A stretch of DNA of 64,000 nt, taken from contig DHVX01000008.1 in NCBI GenBank assembly GCA_002412885.1, forward strand, positions 1 through 64,000, read 5' to 3'. Shown here piece by piece: positions 1-8,955 of the stretch; within the stretch, counting starts at the first letter, position 1, and each line of letters opens with the position of its first letter. This stretch comes from Bacteroidales bacterium UBA5197. GTDB lineage: Bacteria; Bacteroidota; Bacteroidia; Bacteroidales; Lentimicrobiaceae. The translations under genes and the position numbers were made by a program. The notes beneath the pieces are model-generated. The model ran no database searches and was not told the origin of the DNA. It saw only the letters and a program-made list of their open reading frames with translations.

Positions 1-2
1 TG

Positions 3-65
3 CCACATAAATTACATCCGCCATGCGATTGTTTTAAACAAGAGAATGTTAAAAAGATTATGTAA
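3..65 (+). CDS. C-terminal tail of an unidentified upstream gene (partial)
   Basis: An open frame enters from the left edge and ends at a TAA at 63-65, 18 bases before the promoter of the L31 gene. It encodes about 20 residues ending ENVKKIM and includes a C-x-C pair (PCDCFK). Too little is present to name the protein. A second frame is also open to position 90, so the choice of frame rests mainly on this stop lying just before the next promoter. Confidence 0.35.
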   Translation, partial: PHKLHPPCDCFKQENVKKIM

Positions 66-82
66 AAATAAGTCGCAGATTT

Positions 83-114
83 TTTGGTGATTAAGAAAAA
101 TGTTTCTACTTTTG
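83..114 (+). promoter_or_regulatory. Bacteroidota promoter of rpmE2
   Basis: TTTG at 83-86 is followed after 20 bases by TACTTTTG at 107-114, matching the -33 and -7 consensus of the Bacteroidota housekeeping sigma factor. Transcription should begin near 118-121, leaving a leader of about 90 bases before the L31 start. Confidence 0.75.
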
Positions 115-132
115 CAAACCCAAAAATGTCGG

Positions 133-160
133 GATAATACGTATTTTTAAAGCGTATATC
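133..160 (+). promoter_or_regulatory. Hairpin in the 5' leader of rpmE2
   Basis: GAT at 133-135 and ATACG at 137-141 pair with CGTAT at 153-157 and ATC at 158-160, giving eight base pairs with one bulged A and a loop of 11. Many ribosomal protein mRNAs have autoregulatory leaders, so this could be one. That role is inferred only from the position. Confidence 0.35.
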
Positions 161-212
161 ACAGATCGGCAGTTTTCACCAGAATAGGGCCACTTAAATA
201 ACCATTGAACTC

Positions 213-482
213 ATGAAAAAAGACATTCATCCGAAGGATTACAGACTGGTTGTATTTAAAGATATGTCAAATGACCTTTCTTTTGTAACCAAGTCAACCG
301 TAGCCACCAAGGATACCATTGTTTGGGAAGACGGAACCGAGTATCCTCTTATCAAGCTTGAGATTTCGAATACTTCTCATCCTTTTTACACTGGTAAGAT
401 TAAACTCATTGATACCGCTGGACGTGTTGATAAGTTTAAAACCAAGTATCAAAAGCATTTTGACAACAGACCAAAAGTCTAA
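213..482 (+). CDS. rpmE2: 50S ribosomal protein L31 type B
   Basis: L31 sits on the central protuberance of the large ribosomal subunit and helps bridge to the small subunit. The 89 residues open MKKDIHPKDYR, keep the SHPFYTGK segment and end in KYQKHF, all typical of the type B form. The cysteines that bind zinc in type A L31 are absent, so this copy should be independent of zinc. It is a single-gene unit: its promoter lies at 83-114 and an intrinsic terminator follows at 518-550. Zinc-regulated switching between L31 types is known in other bacteria, but no Zur-like site is recognisable here. Confidence 0.95.
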   Translation: MKKDIHPKDYRLVVFKDMSNDLSFVTKSTVATKDTIVWEDGTEYPLIKLEISNTSHPFYTGKIKLIDTAGRVDKFKTKYQKHFDNRPKV

Positions 483-517
483 AAGTTTTCACCATTGCTT
501 TGTTGATAATATTTCAG

Positions 518-550
518 AAGCCCTTTTTATGAAAGGGCTTTTTTATTTAT
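518..550 (+). terminator. Intrinsic terminator after rpmE2
   Basis: AAGCCCTTT (518-526) pairs with AAAGGGCTT (532-540) around a TTATG loop and is followed by a T-rich run. Confidence 0.9.
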
Positions 551-590
551 TTTTGACGATCGGTTAAATTAACAGCTTAAAAGCAATTCT

Positions 591-1766
591 ATGAATTACA
601 TTCTTTTTGACGAAGCCCGCAGGGAAAACCTGCTTCCGCTAACTTTTATGAGGCCAGTAGCTGACATAAGATTTGGTATTCTGACCATCAGAGAAAAGTG
701 GGAGAAATATCTCTCGTGCAAAACCTCAACACTTACCGACAATTATCTGGCAGCCAAATTTCCATTGATAAAAGAGGAAGAAAATATTATCATAAACGGA
801 GCTATTTGCCCTAATCCTGAGCTTATTAAGGAAATTAACAGAATTAAATCAGGGCAGGCTCTCGTAAGTGGCGAAACCATACTTGCCATGTGCCTCAATG
901 CAAAGGATTTCGAAAAAATGTCCGGCTCAATTGATGAGATAAGCACTGATGTCAAGTATTTGGAAATCAATAATGTGTGGGATGTTTATTCGAAAAACGC
1001 AGAAGCATTGAAGGCTGACTTTGAATTGTTGACGAAAGGACGTAAATCACAGCCCATTCCTTCTCATTGCATTGCTATTGCTGCTGAGAATATTTTTATT
1101 GAAGAAGGTGCAGAATTAATAGCTGCAACTTTAAATGCTTCATCAGGCCCCATATATATTGGTAAAAAGGCCGTTGTGATGGAAGGCAGCAATATCCGTG
1201 GTCCATTTGCACTTTGCGATCACTCATGGGTAAAAATGGGTGCAAAAATTTACGGAGGCACAACCATTGGTCCGTATTCAAAAGTAGGTGGAGAAATTAA
1301 CAATTCTGTTATTTTTGGATATTCCAACAAAGCGCATGATGGTTTCCTCGGCCATTCCGTAATCGCAGAATGGTGTAATCTGGGAGCTGATACTAATACG
1401 TCAAATCTCAAAAATACTTATGATCAGGTGAAAATCTGGAATTATCCGGTTGAATCTTTTGTTGATTCAGGTCAGCAGTTTTGTGGTTTGATTATGGGCG
1501 ACCATTCTAAATGCGGAATCAATACCATGTTCAATACAGGAACAGTAGTTGGTGTTAGTTCGAATATATTTGGTTCGGGATATCAGCGAAACTTTATTTC
1601 TTCATTTAAATGGGGCGGAGTTTCGGGTTTCTCTACATTTTTGCCAAAAAAAGCAATTGAAGTTGCTAAGGAAATGTACAGAAGAAGAAATCTGGAACTT
1701 TCTGATCTGGACGCCAGGTTAATTGAAGATGTTTACAATCTCACACATGGCTATCGGCGCATGTAA
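591..1766 (+). CDS. GlmU-like sugar nucleotidyltransferase / acyltransferase family protein
   Basis: The 391-residue protein has the Bacteroidota GlmU-like arrangement. An N-terminal region of about 160 residues opens with RRENLLPLTFMRPVADIR and resembles a reduced nucleotidyltransferase fold. From about residue 165 on there are hexapeptide-type repeats (IYIGKKAVV, IRGPFALCD, IYGGTTIGP) that should form a left-handed beta helix. Family members are thought to replace or supplement GlmU in making UDP-GlcNAc for peptidoglycan and LPS. The usual GlmU signature LAAGxGTRM is absent, so the uridylyltransferase activity is inferred from family only. It stands alone, with terminators on both sides. 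Another sugar-phosphate nucleotidyl or acyl transferase role is possible. Confidence 0.8.
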   Translation: MNYILFDEARRENLLPLTFMRPVADIRFGILTIREKWEKYLSCKTSTLTDNYLAAKFPLIKEEENIIINGAICPNPELIKEINRIKSGQALVSGETILAMCLNAKDFEKMSGSIDEISTDVKYLEINNVWDVYSKNAEALKADFELLTKGRKSQPIPSHCIAIAAENIFIEEGAELIAATLNASSGPIYIGKKAVVMEGSNIRGPFALCDHSWVKMGAKIYGGTTIGPYSKVGGEINNSVIFGYSNKAHDGFLGHSVIAEWCNLGADTNTSNLKNTYDQVKIWNYPVESFVDSGQQFCGLIMGDHSKCGINTMFNTGTVVGVSSNIFGSGYQRNFISSFKWGGVSGFSTFLPKKAIEVAKEMYRRRNLELSDLDARLIEDVYNLTHGYRRM

Positions 1767-1789
1767 ACCTTTTACACTAAATCTTGTTT

Positions 1790-1820
1790 AACCGGTACCT
1801 GTCCTGTACCGGTTTTTTTA
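1790..1820 (+). terminator. Intrinsic terminator after the GlmU-like gene
   Basis: AACCGGTAC (1790-1798) and GTACCGGTT (1806-1814) form a 9-bp stem with a 7-base loop, followed by a run of seven T. Confidence 0.93.
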
Positions 1821-1905
1821 TCCGGCATGAAATTTGACACAATGGGAAAGGTTGTTAATACTGACAAAACTGACATCTTATTCTATAACTTTAGCTTACA
1901 CTGAC

Positions 1906-4350
1906 ATGACTAATGATGGATTCGGATTAACCGAACTAATCGAAAATGAAACTGAATTTATTCCCCTGCTTTCAGCAGAGGATGAAGAACAGATGAATGC
2001 AGAAGAAGTGCCGGAAACACTTCCGATTCTTCCATTACGCAACACCGTATTATTCCCTGGAGTTGTTATTCCAATTACCGTTGGAAGAGATAAATCAATA
2101 AAACTGATTAAAGAATTTTACAAAGGTTCCAGAATTATAGGTGCTGTTTCTCAGAGAGATATTGAAATTGAAGATCCTAGAATTAAGGATTTGAATGAGG
2201 TTGGAACTATTGCTTATATAATTAAACTATTGCAAATGCCCGACGGCAGCACAACTGCCATAATTCAGGGAAAAAAAAGATTCAGGATTTCAGAATTTAT
2301 TCAGGATGATCCTTATTTTGTTGCTAAAGTGGTTCCATTCGAGTCGAACCGCGCATTAACCAAGGATAAGAGATTCAACGCTTTGATTGCCTCGGTTAAA
2401 GATCTTGCAATTCAAATAATCAATCTTTCACCCAATCTTCCTTCAGACTCAGTTTTTGCAATAAGAAATATTGAAAGTCCTGTTTTTCTTGTCAATTTCA
2501 TCTCATCCAATATGAACATATCGGTAGATGAAAAACAGAATCTGCTTGCTATCGATGATTTGGTTGAACGGGCAAGTATGGTTTTGGGATTATTAACACG
2601 TGAACTTCAGATTATTGAGCTTAAAAATCAGATTCAAAGTAAAGTCAAAATTGATCTGGATAAGCAGCAAAGAGATTATCTCTTAAACCAGCAACTGAAG
2701 ACCATTCAGGAAGAACTCGGTGATAACTCACATACTCAAGACATTGCCGAACTTCGTAACCGATCAAAAATTAAAAACTGGCCTGACAATGTAGCAGAGG
2801 TTTTTAATAAAGAACTGCTGAAACTTCAACGTATGAATCCTTCAGCAATGGAATATTCCATGCAGCTGAATTATCTAGAAATTCTTATTGATCTTCCGTG
2901 GAACGAACATACCAAGGACAATTTTGATCTGAAGCGTGCCCGCAAAATTCTTGATCAGGATCATTACGGACTGGAAACTGTAAAGGATCGCATCATTGAA
3001 TATCTTGCCGTATTGAAACTCAAAGGTGACATGAAATCACCTATACTCTGTCTCTTTGGCCCTCCGGGGGTAGGTAAAACTTCGCTCGGAAAGTCGGTAG
3101 CCAGAGCGGTTGACAGAAATTACATCAGAATGTCACTCGGAGGTTTGCGCGATGAAGCAGAAATCCGGGGACATAGAAAAACCTATATTGGAGCCATGCC
3201 AGGCAGGGTGCTCCAAAGCATTAAAAGAGCCAAAGCTTCAAACCCCGTTTTTGTGCTCGATGAAATTGATAAAGTTATTGGAGCCAATATCAATGGCGAT
3301 CCATCGGCAGCTTTACTTGAAGTACTTGATCCTGAGCAGAATAATTCATTTTATGATAATTTTGTTGAATTGGAGTACGATCTCTCAAAAGTAATGTTCA
3401 TCGCCACCGCCAATAATCTCAGCACCATTCATCCTGCTTTACGCGATAGAATGGAAATTATTGAAATTAATGGTTATCTGCTGGAAGAAAAGCTTGAAAT
3501 CGCCCGTAAACATTTGTTGCCAAAACAATTATCAGAACACGGTGTAACTCCCGAGCAGCTTAAGTTTGAGAAAAAGATATTTGAGAAAATCATTGATGGT
3601 TACACCCGTGAATCCGGGGTTCGTGATCTGGAGAAAAAAATTGCGAAGGTAATCAGGCATCAGGCAAGGTTTATTGCCGGAGATGATTCCTATAATATAA
3701 ATGTAACTGAAGAAGACATTCGCAAGATTCTCGGGCCTATCAAATACCAGAAAGAACAGGACGACAAAACTCATATTGCCGGAGTAGTTACAGGCCTGGC
3801 ATGGACTCCGGTAGGAGGGGAAATACTTTTTGTTGAAACCAGCCTCAGCAGAGGTACTGGTAAACTTACTTTAACCGGAAATCTTGGTGAAGTAATGAAA
3901 GAATCAGCAACTCTGGCTTTTGAATACCTTAAATCACACGGATCAGAATTCGGACTTAACCCCGAGGTATTTGAAAAATGGAATGTTCATATGCATATAC
4001 CTGAAGGTGCAACTCCAAAAGATGGTCCATCTGCCGGTATAACTATGCTGAGTGCATTGGCTTCAGCTTTTACACAGCGCAATGTAAAACCCCGCCTGGC
4101 CATGACCGGTGAAATTACCCTGAGGGGAAAAGTGCTTGCAGTGGGCGGAATCAAAGAGAAAATTCTTGCTGCCCGTCGATCTGGAATTAAGGAAATTATT
4201 CTTCCATCTGATAATCAAAAGGATATTGAAGAAATAAAACCAGCATATATTAAGGGGATTAAGTTTCATTATGTGGAGCTGATGAGTCAAGTAATTCACC
4301 TTGCTTTGGCCGATTCAAAAGTCGCTAAACCTTTAAACATCAACTACTAA
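1906..4350 (+). CDS. lon: ATP-dependent protease Lon (endopeptidase La)
   Basis: Lon degrades damaged and regulatory proteins in the cytoplasm as a homohexamer. The order is an N-terminal substrate domain (PILPLRNTVLFPGVVIPI), a coiled segment, an AAA+ module with Walker A GPPGVGKT at residues 385-392 and Walker B VFVLDEIDK, and a C-terminal protease domain. The Ser-Lys dyad is intact: Ser709 in PKDGPSAG and Lys750 in VGGIKEK. I chose the ATG at 1906 (814 residues); an earlier ATG at 1834 would add 24 residues unlike Lon N-termini. Neither start has a convincing promoter. A quinone reductase gene follows 22 bases after the stop and is probably cotranscribed. No CIRCE-like heat-shock site is visible. 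Confidence 0.96.
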   Translation: MTNDGFGLTELIENETEFIPLLSAEDEEQMNAEEVPETLPILPLRNTVLFPGVVIPITVGRDKSIKLIKEFYKGSRIIGAVSQRDIEIEDPRIKDLNEVGTIAYIIKLLQMPDGSTTAIIQGKKRFRISEFIQDDPYFVAKVVPFESNRALTKDKRFNALIASVKDLAIQIINLSPNLPSDSVFAIRNIESPVFLVNFISSNMNISVDEKQNLLAIDDLVERASMVLGLLTRELQIIELKNQIQSKVKIDLDKQQRDYLLNQQLKTIQEELGDNSHTQDIAELRNRSKIKNWPDNVAEVFNKELLKLQRMNPSAMEYSMQLNYLEILIDLPWNEHTKDNFDLKRARKILDQDHYGLETVKDRIIEYLAVLKLKGDMKSPILCLFGPPGVGKTSLGKSVARAVDRNYIRMSLGGLRDEAEIRGHRKTYIGAMPGRVLQSIKRAKASNPVFVLDEIDKVIGANINGDPSAALLEVLDPEQNNSFYDNFVELEYDLSKVMFIATANNLSTIHPALRDRMEIIEINGYLLEEKLEIARKHLLPKQLSEHGVTPEQLKFEKKIFEKIIDGYTRESGVRDLEKKIAKVIRHQARFIAGDDSYNINVTEEDIRKILGPIKYQKEQDDKTHIAGVVTGLAWTPVGGEILFVETSLSRGTGKLTLTGNLGEVMKESATLAFEYLKSHGSEFGLNPEVFEKWNVHMHIPEGATPKDGPSAGITMLSALASAFTQRNVKPRLAMTGEITLRGKVLAVGGIKEKILAARRSGIKEIILPSDNQKDIEEIKPAYIKGIKFHYVELMSQVIHLALADSKVAKPLNINY

Positions 4351-4372
4351 TTATTTATTGTCTTGGTTTTTC

Positions 4373-4951
4373 ATGAAAAAAATATTAATTATTCTTGGTC
4401 ACCCTGTTAAGGATACTTTCTCTGGTTTGTTGTTTGAAAATTATCGAAATGGTGCATTGGCGGCAGGAGCTGAGGTTAAAGAGTTGATTTTAAGGGAAAT
4501 GAAATTTGATCTGAATTTTAGCGAAGGTTATCGCGGTAACCAGGAACTAGAGCCGGATCTGCAAAAAGCTCAGGAATTAATAACCTGGGCTGAGCACATT
4601 GTCTTAATTTATCCAAATTGGTGGTCAACTTTTCCAGCTTTGCTCAAGGGTTTCATCGATCGCACTTTTCTGCCGGGTTTCGCTTTTAAATATCGAAAAG
4701 GTTCATTGCTGTGGGATAAATTGCTCACAGGAAGATCTGCCCGGCTGATTATTACTATGGATACTCCTCCATGGTATTACTGGTTGGTTTACCGACGACC
4801 CGGTCACAACGCAATGAAGCGGGGGATTCTGGAATTTTGTGGCATCAGACCCGTGAGAATCACAACCATCGGTTCACTCAAAGTATCATCTGAAAGCAAA
4901 AGGCAGCAGTGGCTGAGCAAAGTATTGAAACTTGGTAAACAGATGAGGTAA
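4373..4951 (+). CDS. NAD(P)H-dependent flavodoxin-fold oxidoreductase (quinone reductase family)
   Basis: The protein of about 192 residues matches the KefF / YwrO / NQO1-like flavoprotein family, which reduces quinones or other electrophiles by two electrons using FMN or FAD. It opens with the beta strand and loop KKILIILGHP. The central YPNWWSTFPALLKGFIDR segment is the family's flavin and substrate contact, and PGFAFKY follows. The ATG at 4373 places the start directly before that first strand; an in-frame ATG at 4358 would add five residues. It lies just after lon and before a terminator, which suggests a role in stress detoxification. Substrate unknown. Confidence 0.85.
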   Translation: MKKILIILGHPVKDTFSGLLFENYRNGALAAGAEVKELILREMKFDLNFSEGYRGNQELEPDLQKAQELITWAEHIVLIYPNWWSTFPALLKGFIDRTFLPGFAFKYRKGSLLWDKLLTGRSARLIITMDTPPWYYWLVYRRPGHNAMKRGILEFCGIRPVRITTIGSLKVSSESKRQQWLSKVLKLGKQMR

Positions 4952-4982
4952 TTCTCAATTCTGTTTTTTACCTTATGATTTT

Positions 4983-5015
4983 ACCTGCAACCATGTAAAG
5001 ATTGCAGGTTTTTTT
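4983..5015 (+). terminator. Intrinsic terminator of the lon operon
   Basis: ACCTGCAA (4983-4990) pairs with TTGCAGGT (5002-5009) and is followed by a T run. Confidence 0.88.
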
Positions 5016-5053
5016 ATTGGAATAACTTTTTGATTTTATTTATTTTACAATTA

Positions 5054-7045
5054 TTAATTGATGACAATTAATTTTTTGTTTGAGATGCTTTTGCCTGATC
5101 TTAAGGAAACTATATAGGTTCCTGCCGGGATATTTTTGATATTGAGTAACTTTGAGTGGTCACCCGGGCTATATTGTACCTCTGCCGTTTCATGGATTAC
5201 TCTGCCATTGAGTTCGTTAATTCTAAATGAAACCAATGAAGTTTCTTTCAATGAGAATTGAGCGACAAATTTTTCCTTAGCCGGATTTGGTTCAATTGTA
5301 AAAAAGTTTAAGGGTGTAACCGGCTGATAATCATTCGCAACAACAGTACTTGCCTGTTTGAGCAGAATATTATTATCCGGATCGAAAGTAAGTCCGACAG
5401 GTCGATTATTGAACGACAAGGTAAATGCCTGATTATTTGCATCATTCATCACCCTGACAGTAGTATCCGGAGCACCTTGAAATCTTATTTTCAATTCAAG
5501 TGGCATTGTAAAGAAAGGTGCATTGGTTTGAACCTGATTTGCCTGAAAATGTACGTTCCAGGTATTGTTGCCCAGATCTTCGAAACTATAAGTGTTATTG
5601 TACACAGGGTGATTGGGCTCATATACCCATTGATTAAAAAACCACTCCAGATCCTGACCGGTAACTTCACTCATTTTGGCAATAAAATCTCCTGTTGTGG
5701 CTGATTTATACCTGAAATTTGCTGTGTCGTTTGCATATTCGTATATACTGTTGAAAAACAACGAATCGCCAACCACATAGCGGTATTGATGAAGTACACA
5801 TGATGATTTCATATAAGTGATTGCATAATTGAAGAGTGTTGTATTAGGAGGAGGCGAAAATGCCCATTGCGGGTTCGACAATGGCCAGCCAGGATTTTGT
5901 GACAGATAATAACTGGCATTGGAATTGAGTTGAGATTTATACGCCTGTTGTCCGCTCACTTCCCCTATCCACAAAGCTTCACTGAAGGTGGCAAAACTTT
6001 CATTCAGCCACAGGTCGGCCCAGGTAGCGCAGGTTATCATATCGCCAAACCACTGATGGGCAAATTCATGGGCAATCAGGCTGGAGTACCAGCAGCCCTG
6101 ACAAAGACTGGTTAGACTTTGATTCTCCATTCCACCCCATTGAAATAGAGGACTTAAGGTAGCAAAGCCATCCTTTTCGAATGGATGCTCCCCGAATATT
6201 GAGTAGAAATAATCAGCCAAAGGAATAATCATCTGCATCATGTTGGCAGGATTCTCTCCGGGATTATAATAAAACCTTATGGGTAAAGTGTCGTTTGTGC
6301 CGGAAGTTATCCAGTTAACGATTTCAAGATTATAATTAACTCTTGACGAAATAACCATAAGGTAGGTTGCAATCGGATCGCGGCTTATCCATGTGTACCA
6401 TGTTGTATCTGATGTGGTAACTGAATCTGCCAGCCTGCCGTTTGATCCTAGTTTAACGTTTGAGGGAACCTTGGCTCTTAGTGTAAGCGTTGCTTTGTCG
6501 GAAGGTTGATCATAACAAGGAAACCATTTTCTTGCTCCCTGAGGCTCACAGTCGGTAAAAACAAATCCGTTGCCAACATTAAATGCATTATCGGTAACAT
6601 CCAGATGGTTATAATCTATGCTCACATCAACAATTTCTCCAACATGATAATTGCCATCAAGTTGAATTGTCAATGTGTCCTGAGCATGAGTAAATGAAAT
6701 CCCAGCCAGCCCTACTGAATTTATCTGAAGAGAAGTATTGACAGCATTCAGTTTGATTTCTGATAATAATGTATCAACCCTGAAGGTAACAATTGAATTG
6801 GCTGAAAACGATTTTGGATACGGATCCGTATAGCAATGATAAATATCCATATCCAATTCGTAATTCAATACATCAAAGGTGTGTCGGGGTGAGTTTGGAC
6901 CCCGTAAAGTTGAAATATCAATATCAGGGCGCATTTGTTTTCCATGAGCACAAAATTCGCTCCCATGAAAGTGTTCTGTTTCCTGTGCCAGCAGTGATCC
7001 TGAAGCAAAGAGCAATATGAAAAAAGTGAGTGTAATAGTTTTCAT
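5054..7045 (-). CDS. Secreted M1-family aminopeptidase with type IX secretion sorting domain
   Basis: A zinc aminopeptidase that should trim N-terminal residues from peptides outside the cell. The start at 7045 gives 663 residues with a signal peptide (MKTITLTFFILLFASGSLLA). The zinc site HEFAH begins at His326, and the third ligand Glu349 sits in LWLNESFA. A GGMENQ sequence stands in the place of the family's GAMEN exopeptidase motif. The last 80 residues (IEPNPAKEKF ... GTYIVSLRSG ... LIVIN) form a type A T9SS C-terminal sorting domain, so the protein is probably exported by the type IX system and attached to the surface. It is divergent from a peptide-binding lipoprotein, which fits a peptide-scavenging role. 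An upstream ATG at 7102 is in frame but would bury the signal peptide. Confidence 0.93.
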   Translation of the reverse strand: MKTITLTFFILLFASGSLLAQETEHFHGSEFCAHGKQMRPDIDISTLRGPNSPRHTFDVLNYELDMDIYHCYTDPYPKSFSANSIVTFRVDTLLSEIKLNAVNTSLQINSVGLAGISFTHAQDTLTIQLDGNYHVGEIVDVSIDYNHLDVTDNAFNVGNGFVFTDCEPQGARKWFPCYDQPSDKATLTLRAKVPSNVKLGSNGRLADSVTTSDTTWYTWISRDPIATYLMVISSRVNYNLEIVNWITSGTNDTLPIRFYYNPGENPANMMQMIIPLADYFYSIFGEHPFEKDGFATLSPLFQWGGMENQSLTSLCQGCWYSSLIAHEFAHQWFGDMITCATWADLWLNESFATFSEALWIGEVSGQQAYKSQLNSNASYYLSQNPGWPLSNPQWAFSPPPNTTLFNYAITYMKSSCVLHQYRYVVGDSLFFNSIYEYANDTANFRYKSATTGDFIAKMSEVTGQDLEWFFNQWVYEPNHPVYNNTYSFEDLGNNTWNVHFQANQVQTNAPFFTMPLELKIRFQGAPDTTVRVMNDANNQAFTLSFNNRPVGLTFDPDNNILLKQASTVVANDYQPVTPLNFFTIEPNPAKEKFVAQFSLKETSLVSFRINELNGRVIHETAEVQYSPGDHSKLLNIKNIPAGTYIVSLRSGKSISNKKLIVIN

Positions 7046-7204
7046 GACTAGGTTTTTGAATTTCAAAGATAGATATTTACAGAAGAACTTGAGATGTAAC
7101 ATTATAAATCAAACCGAGCTTTGCCTGTCAATGTTTGATTTTGATCAAATAAAACGTACAAAAGAAAAAATCAGTACGGAGTATAGTTTCCGAGTCAGCA
7201 TTGT

Positions 7205-7212
7205 TAACTTTG
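7205..7212 (+). promoter_or_regulatory. -7 element before the peptide-binding lipoprotein gene
   Basis: TAACTTTG matches the TAnnTTTG -7 consensus exactly and lies about 20 bases before the chosen ATG. A -33 TTTG at proper spacing is not obvious; TTTC at 7187-7190 is the nearest. It supports a start at 7230/7233 and not at the in-frame ATG far upstream. Confidence 0.5.
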
Positions 7213-7232
7213 TGGTTTATTTCCTTCTGATG

Positions 7233-8888
7233 ATGCACCGTATATTTCAGGCTTTAATCTCGATAATTTTTTTGCTTTCTTCCTGTCGCGTGGGGATTAA
7301 ACCCGAAGAAGGCAAGACTGTTTTCCGCTACAATGAGTCTGCCGGAATTACTTCGCTGGATCCTCTATTTGCACGTAATCAGGCAAATATATGGGCAGTT
7401 AATCAGTTGTTTAGCGGATTGGTTCAGCTCGATAGCAATATGCAGGTAAAGCCATGTATAGCCAAATCCTGGGAGATTTCGGAAAATGGTACATTTTACA
7501 CTTTTGCTTTGCGCAATGATGTTGTTTTTCATAATGATACCTGTTTTTCCGATGGAGTTGGAAGAATTGTAAAGGCATCCGATGTTGAGTTCAGCCTTAA
7601 AAGACTTGCCAATCCTGCTCTTGCTGCACCAGGAGCTTGGGTTTTGGGTTACGTACGGTCATCTGACGGAATTCCTGAAATTCAGGCTATAGATGACACC
7701 ACACTGATAATCAGGCTCGACAGACCTTTTCCTCCGTTTCTCGGGATGCTTGGAATGCAATACTGCTCGGTGGTGCCATTTGAAGCCATTGAGAAATATG
7801 GGAATGAGTTCAGAAATCATCCGGTTGGGACTGGCCCATTTCGTTTTGGTATGTGGAAGGAAGGGGTGAAGTTGGTTTTGTTGAAAAATGAATCCTATTT
7901 CGAATTCGAAGAAGGGATCAGATTACCGCACCTTGATGCCGTAGCAATTTCATTTATTATCGACAAACAATCTGCTTTTCTTGAATTTGTAAAAGGAAAT
8001 CTTGATTTTATGTCGGGCATTGATGCCAGTTATAAAGATGAATTGCTCACACCTTCCGGCAAACTGAATCCAAAATATGAAGCCTCTGTCAACATGACAA
8101 GCCAACCTTATCTGAATACCGAATACCTTGGATTTCTGTATGATACTGCAAGCCCTTTGCTTAAAAACAACCCTTTAAAGGATGTTAGGGTGAGAAAAGC
8201 TATAAATATGAGCTTTGACCGAAAAAAGATGATCCGTTATCTGAGAAACGGAATAGGAGAGCCTGGTATTAAAGGTATGATTCCCAAAGGTATGCCTGGC
8301 TATAATGAAAACTCAGATTATGGCTACAACTATAATCCGGAAATGGCCAGAAAATTATTGGCAGAAGCCGGATTCCCAACGGGAAAAGGTTTGCCACCCA
8401 TAACACTCTCAACCAATGCGTCTTATCTTGATTTGTGCCAGTTCATTCAAAGTGAAGTTATTAAGCTGGGCGTTCAGATGAAGATTGATGTGAGTCCGCC
8501 TGCTACCCTGCGTGAGAATATTGCTCAGGCACGGATACCTTTTTTCAGGGGATCATGGATCGCCGATTATCCGGATGCTGAAAATTATCTGTCACTTTTT
8601 TATTCAGGGAATCACACTCCTGCAGGACCAAATTATACGAAGTATTCAAATCCGGAGTTTGATCGGCTTTTTTTGAAAACAACCATTCTTGATTCAGATT
8701 CAGCCCGTTATGTAGCTTATAATGAGCTGGATAGCATCATTATGAATGATTCTCCGGTTATTGTGCTTTTTTATGATCAGATTCTGAGATTTACCCGCAA
8801 AAGTGTAAAAGGCCTTGGATCAAATCCAATGAATTTACTGGTTTTAAAGAATGTAAAGAAGAGTGAGGTTGGAAAAAAGAAAATCTGA
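7233..8888 (+). CDS. ABC transporter peptide-binding lipoprotein (SBP family 5)
   Basis: A solute-binding protein of the oligopeptide/dipeptide class (OppA/DppA type), 551 residues from the ATG at 7233 (7230 is also ATG). The N-terminus is a lipoprotein signal with lipobox LLSSC. The SITSLDPLFA opening, the KPCIAKSWEISENGTFYTFALR stretch and the fold-closing segment near GSWIADYPDAENYL are all typical. It would capture peptides and pass them to an inner-membrane permease. No permease or ATPase gene is nearby, so its partners are elsewhere. The open frame extends upstream to 7017, but that part overlaps the promoter and the start of the divergent M1 gene. Confidence 0.9.
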   Translation: MHRIFQALISIIFLLSSCRVGIKPEEGKTVFRYNESAGITSLDPLFARNQANIWAVNQLFSGLVQLDSNMQVKPCIAKSWEISENGTFYTFALRNDVVFHNDTCFSDGVGRIVKASDVEFSLKRLANPALAAPGAWVLGYVRSSDGIPEIQAIDDTTLIIRLDRPFPPFLGMLGMQYCSVVPFEAIEKYGNEFRNHPVGTGPFRFGMWKEGVKLVLLKNESYFEFEEGIRLPHLDAVAISFIIDKQSAFLEFVKGNLDFMSGIDASYKDELLTPSGKLNPKYEASVNMTSQPYLNTEYLGFLYDTASPLLKNNPLKDVRVRKAINMSFDRKKMIRYLRNGIGEPGIKGMIPKGMPGYNENSDYGYNYNPEMARKLLAEAGFPTGKGLPPITLSTNASYLDLCQFIQSEVIKLGVQMKIDVSPPATLRENIAQARIPFFRGSWIADYPDAENYLSLFYSGNHTPAGPNYTKYSNPEFDRLFLKTTILDSDSARYVAYNELDSIIMNDSPVIVLFYDQILRFTRKSVKGLGSNPMNLLVLKNVKKSEVGKKKI

Positions 8889-8955
8889 AAAGCTTTTCAG
8901 AAAGTTTCTTATTTCCGGATGGATGTTACTTATTGTCATCTAACACAAATTACTT

